Below, piece after piece: positions 1-8,117 of a stretch of 24,397 nucleotides of DNA. A model generated the notes under the pieces. That model had not been told where the DNA came from, made no database searches, and was given only the letters and a program-made list of their open reading frames with translations. Location of the stretch: positions 1 to 24,397 of the IMG/VR virus record IMGVR_UViG_3300034121_000776; one strand, 5' to 3'. This stretch comes from a virus. The stretch's first letter is position 1; each line of letters starts with the position of its first letter. Both the position numbers and the translations under genes were made by a program.

Positions 1-1
1 A

Positions 2-1446
2 ACCCCAACACATACACCAACAAGTAGTCATACACCAACACCGACAACAACGAGAACACCGACACCAACAAAAAGAGTTAAGAATTTGGCTTATAATGTG
101 TTATCTTGTTGTAGTAGAATTTCAGGTATTATAATATTACCATTAACATTTACTGTTGGCACAACAATTTTAACGACAAGTAATTTATGTATGTCTATTA
201 CAGGATATGCCCCAAAAGGTAGTATTCCAACATATACGTGGTCGGGTATGGAATATGGCCAAGGTTGTAACGAATGTTTAAATCGTTATCCTTGTAATCC
301 TATCCCAACTCCGACACCAACCCCTACAAGATGTAATGGTTGTTTAAGTTATGTGTTAGATGGTGGTTTAGGAAGTAGTGGTCACACAGATTTTAGTTAT
401 ATTCCTTGTGGAGGACAAACATCGGTAACGGTTTCGATAGATAGAACTAATATGTTACCAACAAATAAGGTAACAGTTTGTGGTGAGTGTTATTATGGTG
501 TTTTAATTTTGTCAGGGACTGGTAGTTATTCAATATCGGGGAATTGTCCAACAATCACTCCAACACCAACAACCACACCGACAACAACACCAGCAACCAA
601 TTTATGTTTAATAATCACCCCAAAATGTGGTACATATTTTCCAACTGAAGGTAATGGGTTAATAAATGGTAAGAAATTTTGGAACATAACTATTGATAAC
701 AACCCAACCTTAATTTATTGGGATAATGTTAATATTTGTTGGGTTGTTAAGAATACGTCAACAAATGAAGAATGTTCTAAATTATATATAGATTCTCAAT
801 ACCCTATTGGTGATTACACTCAATGGGTATCACCTTCACAAACATCAATGGGTTGTGAATGTTTAACTACGGATAATTACTTTAGTATATCGGCCATTAA
901 CTGTTTTACACCAACACCAACACCAACTAATACCGTTACACCAACACGCACTCCAACCCACACTCCAACACCAACAGTAACATCGTCACCATTATTACCA
1001 ATTGTTGGTTATTTTCAAGATTGTTGTAATGAAAATATAAAATTTAAAGCGGGTTTATTACCTTTTGGGTTAATTTTGGGTGAATCCTATTATGTACAAA
1101 CCACGGGATACACAGGTTGTACCACTTTTATACCCGAAACACCGGTTTCAGTTCAATACCCAAGTATTATTGTTATAGATGAGGGTGAAAATTGTCAAGT
1201 TTGTAATCTTAAAATGTCTATTGTATGTGCAACACCTACACCAACACCAACACCAACAAATACCATCACACCAACAAATACCGTTACACCAACACACACA
1301 CCAACACCAACTATGACTCCAACTAACACACCAATTGGTTGTATTGATTGTGGTGTTTCAGGATACACATATATAATATCCGAACCAATTATCTATCCAT
1401 CACCAAGACCAACAAGCACACCGACAAGAACACCAACACAAACCCC
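2..1446 (+). repeat. dispersed ACACCAACACCAAC-type low-complexity linker repeats
   Basis: Six tracts of an imperfect 6-base periodicity (ACACCA/ACTCCA, coding Thr-Pro) at about 2-76, 304-329, 549-597, 907-988, 1230-1335 and 1399-1446. Longer blocks recur nearly exactly: the stretch around AATACCGTTACACCAACAC occurs near 929-947 and again near 1275-1293. The plus strand of these tracts is almost free of G and rich in C, unlike the surrounding AT-rich sequence. The tracts are in frame and separate globular modules. Confidence 0.85.
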
Positions 1447-1486
1447 GGATAACACAATATACACAATATGGGTTAATATTGAATAA
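2..1486 (+). CDS. Thr/Pro-linker, Cys-rich modular virion protein (5' end outside window)
   Basis: The reading frame is already open at base 2 and runs to TAA at 1484-1486, so the start lies upstream of the window; the TTG at 86 is internal and should not be used as a start. The protein alternates globular modules of about 70-100 residues, each with several cysteines (CNEC, CNGC, CCNEN, CIDC patterns), with low-complexity linkers made of TPT/TPTP units. Linkers lie at about 2-76, 304-329, 549-597, 907-988, 1230-1335 and 1399-1446. This architecture is typical of extended surface or fibre proteins in which stiff Pro/Thr stalks separate domains. I recognise no named domain. It is followed after 17 bases by a serine protease gene on the same strand. 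Function as a fibre or adhesin is inferred from composition and position; no receptor-binding fold can be seen. Confidence 0.75.
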   Translation, partial: TPTHTPTSSHTPTPTTTRTPTPTKRVKNLAYNVLSCCSRISGIIILPLTFTVGTTILTTSNLCMSITGYAPKGSIPTYTWSGMEYGQGCNECLNRYPCNPIPTPTPTPTRCNGCLSYVLDGGLGSSGHTDFSYIPCGGQTSVTVSIDRTNMLPTNKVTVCGECYYGVLILSGTGSYSISGNCPTITPTPTTTPTTTPATNLCLIITPKCGTYFPTEGNGLINGKKFWNITIDNNPTLIYWDNVNICWVVKNTSTNEECSKLYIDSQYPIGDYTQWVSPSQTSMGCECLTTDNYFSISAINCFTPTPTPTNTVTPTRTPTHTPTPTVTSSPLLPIVGYFQDCCNENIKFKAGLLPFGLILGESYYVQTTGYTGCTTFIPETPVSVQYPSIIVIDEGENCQVCNLKMSIVCATPTPTPTPTNTITPTNTVTPTHTPTPTMTPTNTPIGCIDCGVSGYTYIISEPIIYPSPRPTSTPTRTPTQTPDNTIYTIWVNIE

Positions 1487-1503
1487 TATAAAAATAACGA
1501 ATT

Positions 1504-2763
1504 ATGTTTACAGAAGAGATAAAAAATAAATTAAGTGAATTATACCAAAATACTCCTGATTATGTGGGGGTTGCATATGGTTATAAAACAGTTCAAGGTG
1601 TTGAAACATCTGAGAAATCAATTGTTTTTACCGTTCCAAAAAAGAAACCGTTAAATGAAATTCCGTTAGAGGAACATTTACCGAAATTAGTTGATATTAA
1701 CGGTGTGGTTTATAAAACAGATATTATTGAAATTAGTGAAGTTGTTACTATGACCGATTCTGTTGTTTGTAACGACCCTTTAATTGACCCAAGTTGTTAT
1801 ACTTGGTCTCCTTTGGGTTCCGTATCTCCATCAAATAGAAATACTTTAAGACCGTTAGTTGGTGGAATATCATTAACATCACAGAATCAATTAGGTACCG
1901 TTGGTACCTTGGGACTAATCGTTGTTGATAGTGAAAGTCAAAAATTAGTTGGTTTAACCAATAATCACGTTGTTGTTAAAGATGCGTCATACACTAACGA
2001 AAGAAATTTAAGCGGTGTTATTGTGAATGAATATAAAGATATCGCTTACCAAAATGGTGAATCATCAACACCAAATATTGGTAATGTTATTGGTGAAGTT
2101 GTTAGATATGTACCAATAAAAAGCCAACCTCAGTTAAATACTGTCGATGGGGCATTAGTTTCATTAAGTGCCAACACACTTAGTAATGTTGAATCATTTA
2201 AACAATTGGGTATAAATTATTTACAACCTATGCCATTTGCAACAACAAACGAAATAAATAGTTTGATTGTAACACCAAGAACAATATTAAGTAGTGGTAG
2301 AACAACGGGAGCAAAAACCGGAAATTGTGGTATAAAAATAAAACTTTTAGGTGCAACACAAAATGTTGGGGCGTACCCCCTACAAGGTGTGGGTAGAACG
2401 GTAACTTTCAACGATTTAATAGTTTTCACAAGATTAAGTGAAACTTGTAATTACCCAATATATCACGGTGACTCAGGGTCTGTTCTTATCGCAGATTTTA
2501 ATGGTACTTATAAAATAATTGGATTAAATTTTGCTGGTTCAAGTCAAGTTGAAGGTTCATTAACAGATATAGGACAATATGGTTTTGCTTGTAGAATAGA
2601 TAATGTTGCTTTTGAGTTAGGTATTGAATCGTGGGATGGTAATTCTGTAAATGCTATAACAACAGTTAATAAAATTTTAACACCTAATGGTAGTGATAAT
2701 AAAACGATTATTGTAAATGGTAAAACATACTGGCAAGTAGGTTTATCAAACCATTTAAACTAA
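1504..2763 (+). CDS. trypsin-fold (chymotrypsin clan PA) serine protease
   Basis: 419 residues. A complete catalytic triad is visible: His155 in LTNNHVV, Asp215 in NTVDGALV, and Ser324 in the classic GDSGS motif (322-326). Residues about 20-80 (VGVAYGYK, then SIVFTVPKKKPLNEIP and DINGVVYKTDIIEI) resemble the N-terminal domain that precedes the protease domain in bacterial NAL1-like trypsin-fold peptidases. There is no signal peptide or membrane segment. The gene lies 17 bases after the Thr/Pro-linker protein and 25 bases before a large structural gene, so the three are probably co-transcribed and end at the terminator at 4997. The protease could mature a neighbouring surface protein, act on host surface proteins, or be a structural domain that retained its active site. 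The fold and triad are well supported by motifs; the substrate is unknown. ATG at 1504 is the first in-frame start after the upstream stop. Confidence 0.82.
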   Translation: MFTEEIKNKLSELYQNTPDYVGVAYGYKTVQGVETSEKSIVFTVPKKKPLNEIPLEEHLPKLVDINGVVYKTDIIEISEVVTMTDSVVCNDPLIDPSCYTWSPLGSVSPSNRNTLRPLVGGISLTSQNQLGTVGTLGLIVVDSESQKLVGLTNNHVVVKDASYTNERNLSGVIVNEYKDIAYQNGESSTPNIGNVIGEVVRYVPIKSQPQLNTVDGALVSLSANTLSNVESFKQLGINYLQPMPFATTNEINSLIVTPRTILSSGRTTGAKTGNCGIKIKLLGATQNVGAYPLQGVGRTVTFNDLIVFTRLSETCNYPIYHGDSGSVLIADFNGTYKIIGLNFAGSSQVEGSLTDIGQYGFACRIDNVAFELGIESWDGNSVNAITTVNKILTPNGSDNKTIIVNGKTYWQVGLSNHLN

Positions 2764-2765
2764 AT

Positions 2766-2778
2766 AAACAAAACAAAC
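2766..2778 (+). promoter_or_regulatory. A/C-rich leader element AAACAAAACAAAC
   Basis: This 13-mer just before the ATG at 2789 differs by one base from an identical pair of leader 13-mers, AAACAAGACAAAC, at 5065-5077 (DNA polymerase) and 15466-15478 (tail sheath). A related AAACAAGATAAA lies at 20155-20166 before the tube gene. It probably takes the place of a Shine-Dalgarno sequence or marks the 5' end of strongly translated mRNAs. No TATTTATA motif precedes it here, so it is not simply part of a promoter. Confidence 0.4.
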
Positions 2779-2788
2779 AAAATAATTT

Positions 2789-4990
2789 ATGCCTTTTTCA
2801 TCATCAATTTGTTTAACAAATATTGGAGTATTACCAACCGGGAGTAATTTAAATATTTATTCCAATACTGACTCTTATTCAACACCTTTTCAAACAAACA
2901 TACCATTATCTCAATTAGATTCAAATTGTCCGTTTATTTTAACTAATATTCCTGATGGAACAACGACTATTAAGTTTGTAGATTCAACCTCTAATTGTTG
3001 TTATGAACTCTTACTTTCACCCAACAATTTGTGTGACTTATTCGGAATTCAATTAACAGGTTTTTCATCCACAACAATTAGTCAAATTATTGCAGGTAAC
3101 TTAATTAGTTCTGTCGGAAACATCACAGATTATATTATAGATTGGTATGGCCCCGATAATAACACAACCGTAGCCTTTACGTCCGGTTATGGAACAGTTT
3201 TTGGTCCTTATCAACAAACACATCCGTTTGTTAGAATATCACTCCCCGGATATTATGTACCGATGATTCAAAAAATACGAATTAACGGTATTAATTATTC
3301 AATAACCGGTGGAACAGGATTTATTCAAGCAAATATCGATTGTTTGGAAAACCAAACTGTTGAGGTATTTCCATCAACTTGTTCGGGTAATAGAGTAGAA
3401 CCTATATATTCTTTTTCTGGATATAATAATTATTACTTTTCAAATACCGCAGCGTTTAACACACCACCCGAACCATTATCTATGGGATTTGACCTTGATA
3501 TAAATTCAAATCATTTTGCGTGGCAATTTCAAGCATACTCAGTTAGCGACACTATTAAAATAACTTTTCACGGAAATAACTACCCAACACCAATTGTCTT
3601 AGAATATTATACTGTGGGTCAAGAATACACAGAATTAAATGTTTCTGTTATACCAAAAACAATAAAAGTTGGGGGTGGATTTTTTAAAAAGGTTACAAAC
3701 CTCTCTAAATTATTGAGAACCGAAAACGATTTTTTAACAATTGAAGTAACACCTAACCCAGTTATAAGTAGAACCAATTGGGAATTATATTTTAAGTGTT
3801 TAAACACATTCAACTGTGAAACTTGTTTAGATTCTTTAAGTCCTTATAGATTTATTGATTCAAGTGTGACTATAACTTCATTGGGTTGTAATCTATATAA
3901 ACTGAGTGCAAATCTATCAGGTTGCACCAATAGTGTGTTACAAAGTAGTGATATTTATAAATATTTAACCGAAAGTTCCGCAATAAACTCGGGGTCATTA
4001 AATTCGGAATTTTATGGGTACTGTTCAACACCTAATGGTGAAATTGGGTTTAATTCAACACTAAGTAGTGGTTCAACATCTTGTAATAATTATGGTGTTT
4101 GCTCTGTAGATAATACTTCGTGTTCACAACAACCATATATTTGTGATAGTAATCCAGGTGGGTTTATTAGTTTTAATAAAACAAACGCTACTGTAGGAGG
4201 TCCCGGAAATATTTACATGGAATTCCAATATTTATCGGATTTAAATTTATATTATCAGTCGTATTTAACTAATGTTTTAAATTATGGGTTAGGAACACCA
4301 TTTGATAACACAAATATTAATTATTATCGTTATTTCTCTTTGGTTATTCCTATCATACCTTCTAATGACCCTAACAGAACTTGCGCCTCCGATACAGGTA
4401 ATCAAGCACAATATTCAATTCATACATCAAGTGTTGTAACAACAGGAATCACTGGTAATTTTTATTTTTTAAATATTACTATGCCATTGACGACCTTAGG
4501 TATTACTTTTGATTCGTGTGATTTAGGTTGTTTAGACTATGCGGATTCGGCGATTACCATTCTTAATAGTCACTCAATTGGGTCAGGTAATCAATATAGT
4601 TTTTATAGTAATGTTGGAGCAAAAAAATTAAACCCAATTTCGCAATATGTAAAACTTGTTAAATATACCTCAGGAGAGGTAAATGCTAATCAACAGTCAT
4701 TTCTAAGATTAACAAATCTAGTTAATAATACAATTCCGATGTCGGGAGATAGTTACACAATAATACCGTCATTATCGGCACAAACTTGTGATTTTTCGGG
4801 TTTTATAAATAATGGTACTTATTTAGGGGTAACCCGTTATGTTAAATATGCGTGGAATTACACCACTAACGTATCATTATTAAATTATTATAATATTTTT
4901 ACAGTAATTAACGGGTCTCAAGTTTTAATTTATCAATATAATTTAAACACCAACACACTCATATATAAAGACCCCACTTATTTTATTTAA
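2789..4990 (+). CDS. large Cys/Asn/Ser-rich structural protein, probable tail fibre or virion surface protein
   Basis: 733 residues, rich in Ser, Thr, Asn, Tyr and Cys, with beta-strand-like alternation throughout and no helical, signal or membrane segment. Paired cysteines recur (NCC near residue 71, NCETC and DSLSPY near 346-356, LSGC, TSCNNYGVC, DSCDLGCLD), the same style as the Cys modules of the Thr/Pro-linker protein two genes upstream. A central part (about residues 225-345) reads like a beta-sandwich ending in NWELYFKCL. No catalytic motif is recognised. It starts at ATG 2789 after a 25-base A/C-rich spacer containing AAACAAAACAAAC and is followed at once by a strong terminator, so it closes the first operon. 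Virion-surface function is inferred from composition and neighbours. Confidence 0.6.
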   Translation: MPFSSSICLTNIGVLPTGSNLNIYSNTDSYSTPFQTNIPLSQLDSNCPFILTNIPDGTTTIKFVDSTSNCCYELLLSPNNLCDLFGIQLTGFSSTTISQIIAGNLISSVGNITDYIIDWYGPDNNTTVAFTSGYGTVFGPYQQTHPFVRISLPGYYVPMIQKIRINGINYSITGGTGFIQANIDCLENQTVEVFPSTCSGNRVEPIYSFSGYNNYYFSNTAAFNTPPEPLSMGFDLDINSNHFAWQFQAYSVSDTIKITFHGNNYPTPIVLEYYTVGQEYTELNVSVIPKTIKVGGGFFKKVTNLSKLLRTENDFLTIEVTPNPVISRTNWELYFKCLNTFNCETCLDSLSPYRFIDSSVTITSLGCNLYKLSANLSGCTNSVLQSSDIYKYLTESSAINSGSLNSEFYGYCSTPNGEIGFNSTLSSGSTSCNNYGVCSVDNTSCSQQPYICDSNPGGFISFNKTNATVGGPGNIYMEFQYLSDLNLYYQSYLTNVLNYGLGTPFDNTNINYYRYFSLVIPIIPSNDPNRTCASDTGNQAQYSIHTSSVVTTGITGNFYFLNITMPLTTLGITFDSCDLGCLDYADSAITILNSHSIGSGNQYSFYSNVGAKKLNPISQYVKLVKYTSGEVNANQQSFLRLTNLVNNTIPMSGDSYTIIPSLSAQTCDFSGFINNGTYLGVTRYVKYAWNYTTNVSLLNYYNIFTVINGSQVLIYQYNLNTNTLIYKDPTYFI

Positions 4991-4996
4991 CATAAT

Positions 4997-5024
4997 ACCT
5001 CCCCCAAAAAGGGAGGTTTTTTTT
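4997..5024 (+). terminator. intrinsic terminator after the surface-protein operon
   Basis: Perfect 7-bp stem ACCTCCC / GGGAGGT (4997-5003 and 5011-5017), loop CCAAAAA, followed by an unbroken T run to 5024. It starts seven bases after the stop codon at 4990 and separates the surface-protein operon from the DNA polymerase gene. Confidence 0.92.
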
Positions 5025-5030
5025 ACCCAT

Positions 5031-5063
5031 TTGACTTAATCAATTATTTCCGATATATTTATA
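5031..5063 (+). promoter_or_regulatory. candidate sigma70-like promoter for DNA polymerase, overlapping TATTTATA motif
   Basis: TTGACT at 5031-5036, a 17-base spacer, then TATATT at 5054-5059, which merges into TATTTATA at 5056-5063. Of the TATTTATA sites in the window, this one has the clearest -35-like box. That would fit host RNA polymerase transcription of an early or middle replication gene. The leader element AAACAAGACAAAC follows at 5065-5077, and the polymerase start is at 5122. Confidence 0.6.
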
Positions 5064-5064
5064 G

Positions 5065-5077
5065 AAACAAGACAAAC
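5065..5077 (+). promoter_or_regulatory. leader element AAACAAGACAAAC upstream of DNA polymerase
   Basis: Identical over 13 bases to 15466-15478 before the tail sheath gene, and in both cases found directly downstream of a TATTTATA motif. Near the expected 5' end of the transcript, so it may be an untranslated leader signal. Confidence 0.4.
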
Positions 5078-5121
5078 CTGACTTATGTCGGTGCTAATAT
5101 GTCACTCAAAAAAAATATATT

Positions 5122-7911
5122 ATGGTAACACAAGAAGAAATTAAGGCGTTTCTAGAAGGAAACGACCCCGAAGAGCACATAGTTGCTATCGAGTATGATT
5201 ACGTAACTGACGCAATCTACAAAATCAAAGAAATCCCTGGTCAGGGAAAAATAATCAAAAAAGATACATTTACAGCATTTGCTTGGGTTGGAGACCTTAG
5301 AGATTTGAATTTTTATTCAAAATCTAAAGACCAACAAAGAGTTGCAATGAAAAAACATGGAATCGTCATTGATAAGTTAGAAACCAAAGGTAATGAGAGA
5401 TTAGAAAAGGGTCTCAAATTTATGGTTAAATCAATGAAAGGTTACCGTTCACTTATCCAATTCTTCAAAGAGGGTGGTGTTGACCCTTGGGGTGAAAAAA
5501 CAAAAGGAAAACTTACCGTACTTCCCCCAGTCGAACAATTCCTTATTTCGAGAGAAAAGAGGTTATTTAAGGGGTTTGAGGAGTATAATGATATCACCCG
5601 ACTCGGATTTGACTTGGAGACGACCGCTTTAGAACCTAAAGATGGTCGTATATTTATGATTGGAATTAAAACCAATAAAGGATACCAAAAAGTTATTGAG
5701 TGTGCTGATGAAGACCAAGAGAGAAGAGGTTTAGTAGAATTCTTTAATATTATTGATGAATTAAAACCATCTATTATTGGTGGGTATAATTCAGCAAACT
5801 TTGACTGGTTTTGGATATTCGAGAGATGTAAAGCTCTTAACTTAGACATCAAAAAGATAGCTAAATCACTAAATCCAGCAAGACCTATCTCTCAAAAGGA
5901 TGGTATGTTAAAACTTGCTAACGAGGTGGAAAGATTCTCACAAACTCAATTGTGGGGTTACAATATTATTGATATTATCCACTCAGTTCGTAGAGCCCAA
6001 GCAATTAATTCAAGTATTAAATCAGCAGGTCTTAAATACATCACCCAATACATTAAAGCCGAAGCTCCCGACCGAGTTTATATCGACCACTTAGAGATTG
6101 GTCCAATGTATGCCAAAAAAGAAGAATATTGGTTAAATGTTGAGAATGGGAAATATAAGAAAGCCGATAATCCAGATTTCAATAACTTAGATACAAGATT
6201 CCCTGGTAAATACATTAAAGTAACCGGTGATAATGTTGTTGAGAGATATCTTGATGACGATTTAGAAGAAACCCTAACAGTGGATGATGAGTTCAATCAA
6301 GGAACGTTTCTACTTGCGTCAATGGTACCAACAACATACGAGAGAGTTTCCACAATGGGAACGGCAACGATTTGGAGAATGATAATGTTGGCGTTTTCAT
6401 ATAAACATAATTTAGCTATACCTCAAAAAGAAGAGAAGACTGACTTCGTAGGGGGACTTTCAAGACTACTTAAGGTGGGTTACTCTACTGATGTATTAAA
6501 ACTCGATTATTCTTCTTTATATCCATCTATTCAACTAACTCACGACGTGTTTCCTAAATGCGATGTAATGGGGGGAATGAAAGGGATGTTGGATTACTTT
6601 CGTAATGCTCGTATTATGTATAAAAATTTATCATCCGAATATAAAACTATTAACCCAAAGAAATCTTTATCGTATGACCGTAAACAACTCCCTCTGAAGA
6701 TTTTCATTAACTCTTTATTTGGTGGTTTAAGCGCTCCTCACGTATATGAATGGGGGGAAATGAATAGTGGTGAGAGAATTACTTGTACCGGAAGACAATA
6801 TCTTCGTCAGATGGTTAAATACTTTGTTAAAAGGGGTTATACTCCTTTAGTTCTCGATACTGATGGGGTTAACTTTAGTTTACCGAAAGAAGGTGTTGAG
6901 GATAGAGTCTATATTGGAAAAGGTTTAAATTGGTTGGTTAAAGAGGGTAAAGAATATAGGGGTTATTATGCCGACACCGCAGAATATAACGATTTATTTA
7001 TGAAAAATTCTATGGGTTTAGATTGTGATGGGACTTGGGATTCTTGTATTAATTTAAGTAGAAAAAATTACGCCACGATGGAGTCCAACGGTAAGATTAA
7101 ATTAACCGGGAACTCAATTAAATCTAAAAAATTACCACTATATATTGAGGTATTTTTAGATAAAGGCGTGAGATTATTATTGGAGGGAAAAGGACAAGAA
7201 TTTATTGAGTGGTATTTTGAATATCACCAAAGAATATATAACCAACAAATCCCATTGAAACAAATTGCTCAAAGAGCGAGAGTTAAATTATCTATTGACG
7301 ATTATAAAAAAAGATGTGGTATGAAAACTAAGGCGGGTTCGTTAATGTCGAGGATGAGTCATATGGAATTGGTAATTAAACACAACTTAAAAGTATCATT
7401 AGGTGATGTTATTAGTTATGTTAATAATGGAACTAAAGCCTCTCACGGAGACGTTCAAAAAATAACAAAAAACAATTACACTAAAAAAGAGTTAGATTTA
7501 TTTACATCCGTGAATGGGATGGAACCTGAAAATAAAACTACCTCAACAATACAACTTAATTGTTATCTGTTAGACCAAACTGAAATTGAAAATAATCCCG
7601 AGTTAATAGGTGAGTATAATGTTGCAAGAGCAATCACAACATTTAATAAAAAAGTTGAACCATTATTGATTGTTTTTAACAAGGAGTTACGAGAAAGTTT
7701 GTTAATTGCCAATCCAGAAGAGAGAGGGTTTTTCACTAAAACTCAGTGTGAATTAGTTAGTGGGGTTCCAAATAAAGATGTTGACCAAGATAAAATTGAG
7801 GATTTATTAACGATAACCGATTTAGAGTTAAAATTTTGGGATAAAGTCGGGGTTAGTCCTGATTATATTTATGATTTAGCAGAACCGGGATGGGAAGAAC
7901 ATATTAACTAA
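5122..7911 (+). CDS. family B replicative DNA polymerase with 3'-5' exonuclease (T4 gp43-like)
   Basis: 929 residues, against 898 in T4 gp43. Exonuclease motifs: Exo I FDLET with Asp164 and Glu166; Exo II GYNSANFDWF with Asp228; a plausible Exo III at Tyr376-x3-Asp380 (YLDDD). Polymerase motifs: motif A LDYSSLYPS with Asp462; motif B KIFINSLFGG around residues 528-537; motif C LDTDGV with Asp579 and Asp581. Both metal-binding aspartates are present, but the usual DTDS is DTDG here, and the motif B Tyr of NSLYG is Phe. These look like lineage variants rather than damage, because the frame is intact and the catalytic residues are kept. The enzyme would copy the phage genome in the cytoplasm. 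It has its own promoter after a terminator and is followed by an RHH/HNH cassette. A short alternative reading frame starts at ATG 5085 and overlaps the start; its relevance is unknown. Confidence 0.96.
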   Translation: MVTQEEIKAFLEGNDPEEHIVAIEYDYVTDAIYKIKEIPGQGKIIKKDTFTAFAWVGDLRDLNFYSKSKDQQRVAMKKHGIVIDKLETKGNERLEKGLKFMVKSMKGYRSLIQFFKEGGVDPWGEKTKGKLTVLPPVEQFLISREKRLFKGFEEYNDITRLGFDLETTALEPKDGRIFMIGIKTNKGYQKVIECADEDQERRGLVEFFNIIDELKPSIIGGYNSANFDWFWIFERCKALNLDIKKIAKSLNPARPISQKDGMLKLANEVERFSQTQLWGYNIIDIIHSVRRAQAINSSIKSAGLKYITQYIKAEAPDRVYIDHLEIGPMYAKKEEYWLNVENGKYKKADNPDFNNLDTRFPGKYIKVTGDNVVERYLDDDLEETLTVDDEFNQGTFLLASMVPTTYERVSTMGTATIWRMIMLAFSYKHNLAIPQKEEKTDFVGGLSRLLKVGYSTDVLKLDYSSLYPSIQLTHDVFPKCDVMGGMKGMLDYFRNARIMYKNLSSEYKTINPKKSLSYDRKQLPLKIFINSLFGGLSAPHVYEWGEMNSGERITCTGRQYLRQMVKYFVKRGYTPLVLDTDGVNFSLPKEGVEDRVYIGKGLNWLVKEGKEYRGYYADTAEYNDLFMKNSMGLDCDGTWDSCINLSRKNYATMESNGKIKLTGNSIKSKKLPLYIEVFLDKGVRLLLEGKGQEFIEWYFEYHQRIYNQQIPLKQIAQRARVKLSIDDYKKRCGMKTKAGSLMSRMSHMELVIKHNLKVSLGDVISYVNNGTKASHGDVQKITKNNYTKKELDLFTSVNGMEPENKTTSTIQLNCYLLDQTEIENNPELIGEYNVARAITTFNKKVEPLLIVFNKELRESLLIANPEERGFFTKTQCELVSGVPNKDVDQDKIEDLLTITDLELKFWDKVGVSPDYIYDLAEPGWEEHIN

Positions 7912-7950
7912 AAATTAAGAATAAAAACCTGACTTTTACATAAAATAAGA

Positions 7951-7958
7951 TATTTATA
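7951..7958 (+). promoter_or_regulatory. TATTTATA motif upstream of RHH/HNH pair
   Basis: TATTTATA ends only three bases before the RHH ATG at 7962. A CTGACT (-35-like) lies at 7929-7934, 16 bases upstream. If it is a promoter, transcription would begin at or just inside the RHH start, giving a nearly leaderless RHH message or mainly serving the HNH gene. Confidence 0.4.
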
Positions 7959-7961
7959 TAT

Positions 7962-8117
7962 ATGGGACGACCTAAAAAAGAAGAGAAAGATAAAAAGATT
8001 AAAATTGGTATAACAATTGACCGAGAACTTTATAATCAAATTAAAAAAGATAAAATAATGCCTTCCCGAATTATAGAAAAACTAGTTAAAGAATATTATG
8101 AAAACAAAAATTTGTAG
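7962..8117 (+). CDS. small ribbon-helix-helix (Arc/MetJ-type) DNA-binding protein
   Basis: 51 residues, ATG 7962 to TAG 8115-8117. The sequence begins GRPKKEEKDKK, then a beta-strand-like KIKIGITID (about 12-20), a helix RELYNQIKKDKI, a turn MPS and a second helix RIIEKLVKEYY. That strand-helix-turn-helix order is the ribbon-helix-helix fold. The basic GRPKK start is common in these small regulators. Its 3' end overlaps the HNH gene by 20 bases (HNH ATG at 8098), so the two are translationally linked and the RHH probably controls the cassette or polymerase expression. It uses TAG, whereas nearly all neighbours use TAA. Start choice: this is the first ATG in the open frame, only three bases after TATTTATA. 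Confidence 0.72.
   Translation: MGRPKKEEKDKKIKIGITIDRELYNQIKKDKIMPSRIIEKLVKEYYENKNL

Noticed and set aside
86-88. TTG at 86 as the start of the first gene
   Set aside because: The frame is open to the window edge and the upstream bases encode the same Thr-Pro repeat as the rest of the protein, so the true start is outside the window.
1-1486. Diversity-generating retroelement target
   Set aside because: No reverse transcriptase gene and no template/variable repeat pair with adenine-directed differences is visible; the repeats are low-complexity linkers.
3952-3959. TATTTATA inside the 733-residue structural gene
   Set aside because: It lies mid-gene with no start downstream in a suitable position; most likely chance in AT-rich DNA.
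5442-5852. 136-codon minus-strand frame opposite the DNA polymerase exonuclease region
   Set aside because: It is a shadow of a strongly conserved coding region and has no promoter-like motif or leader.
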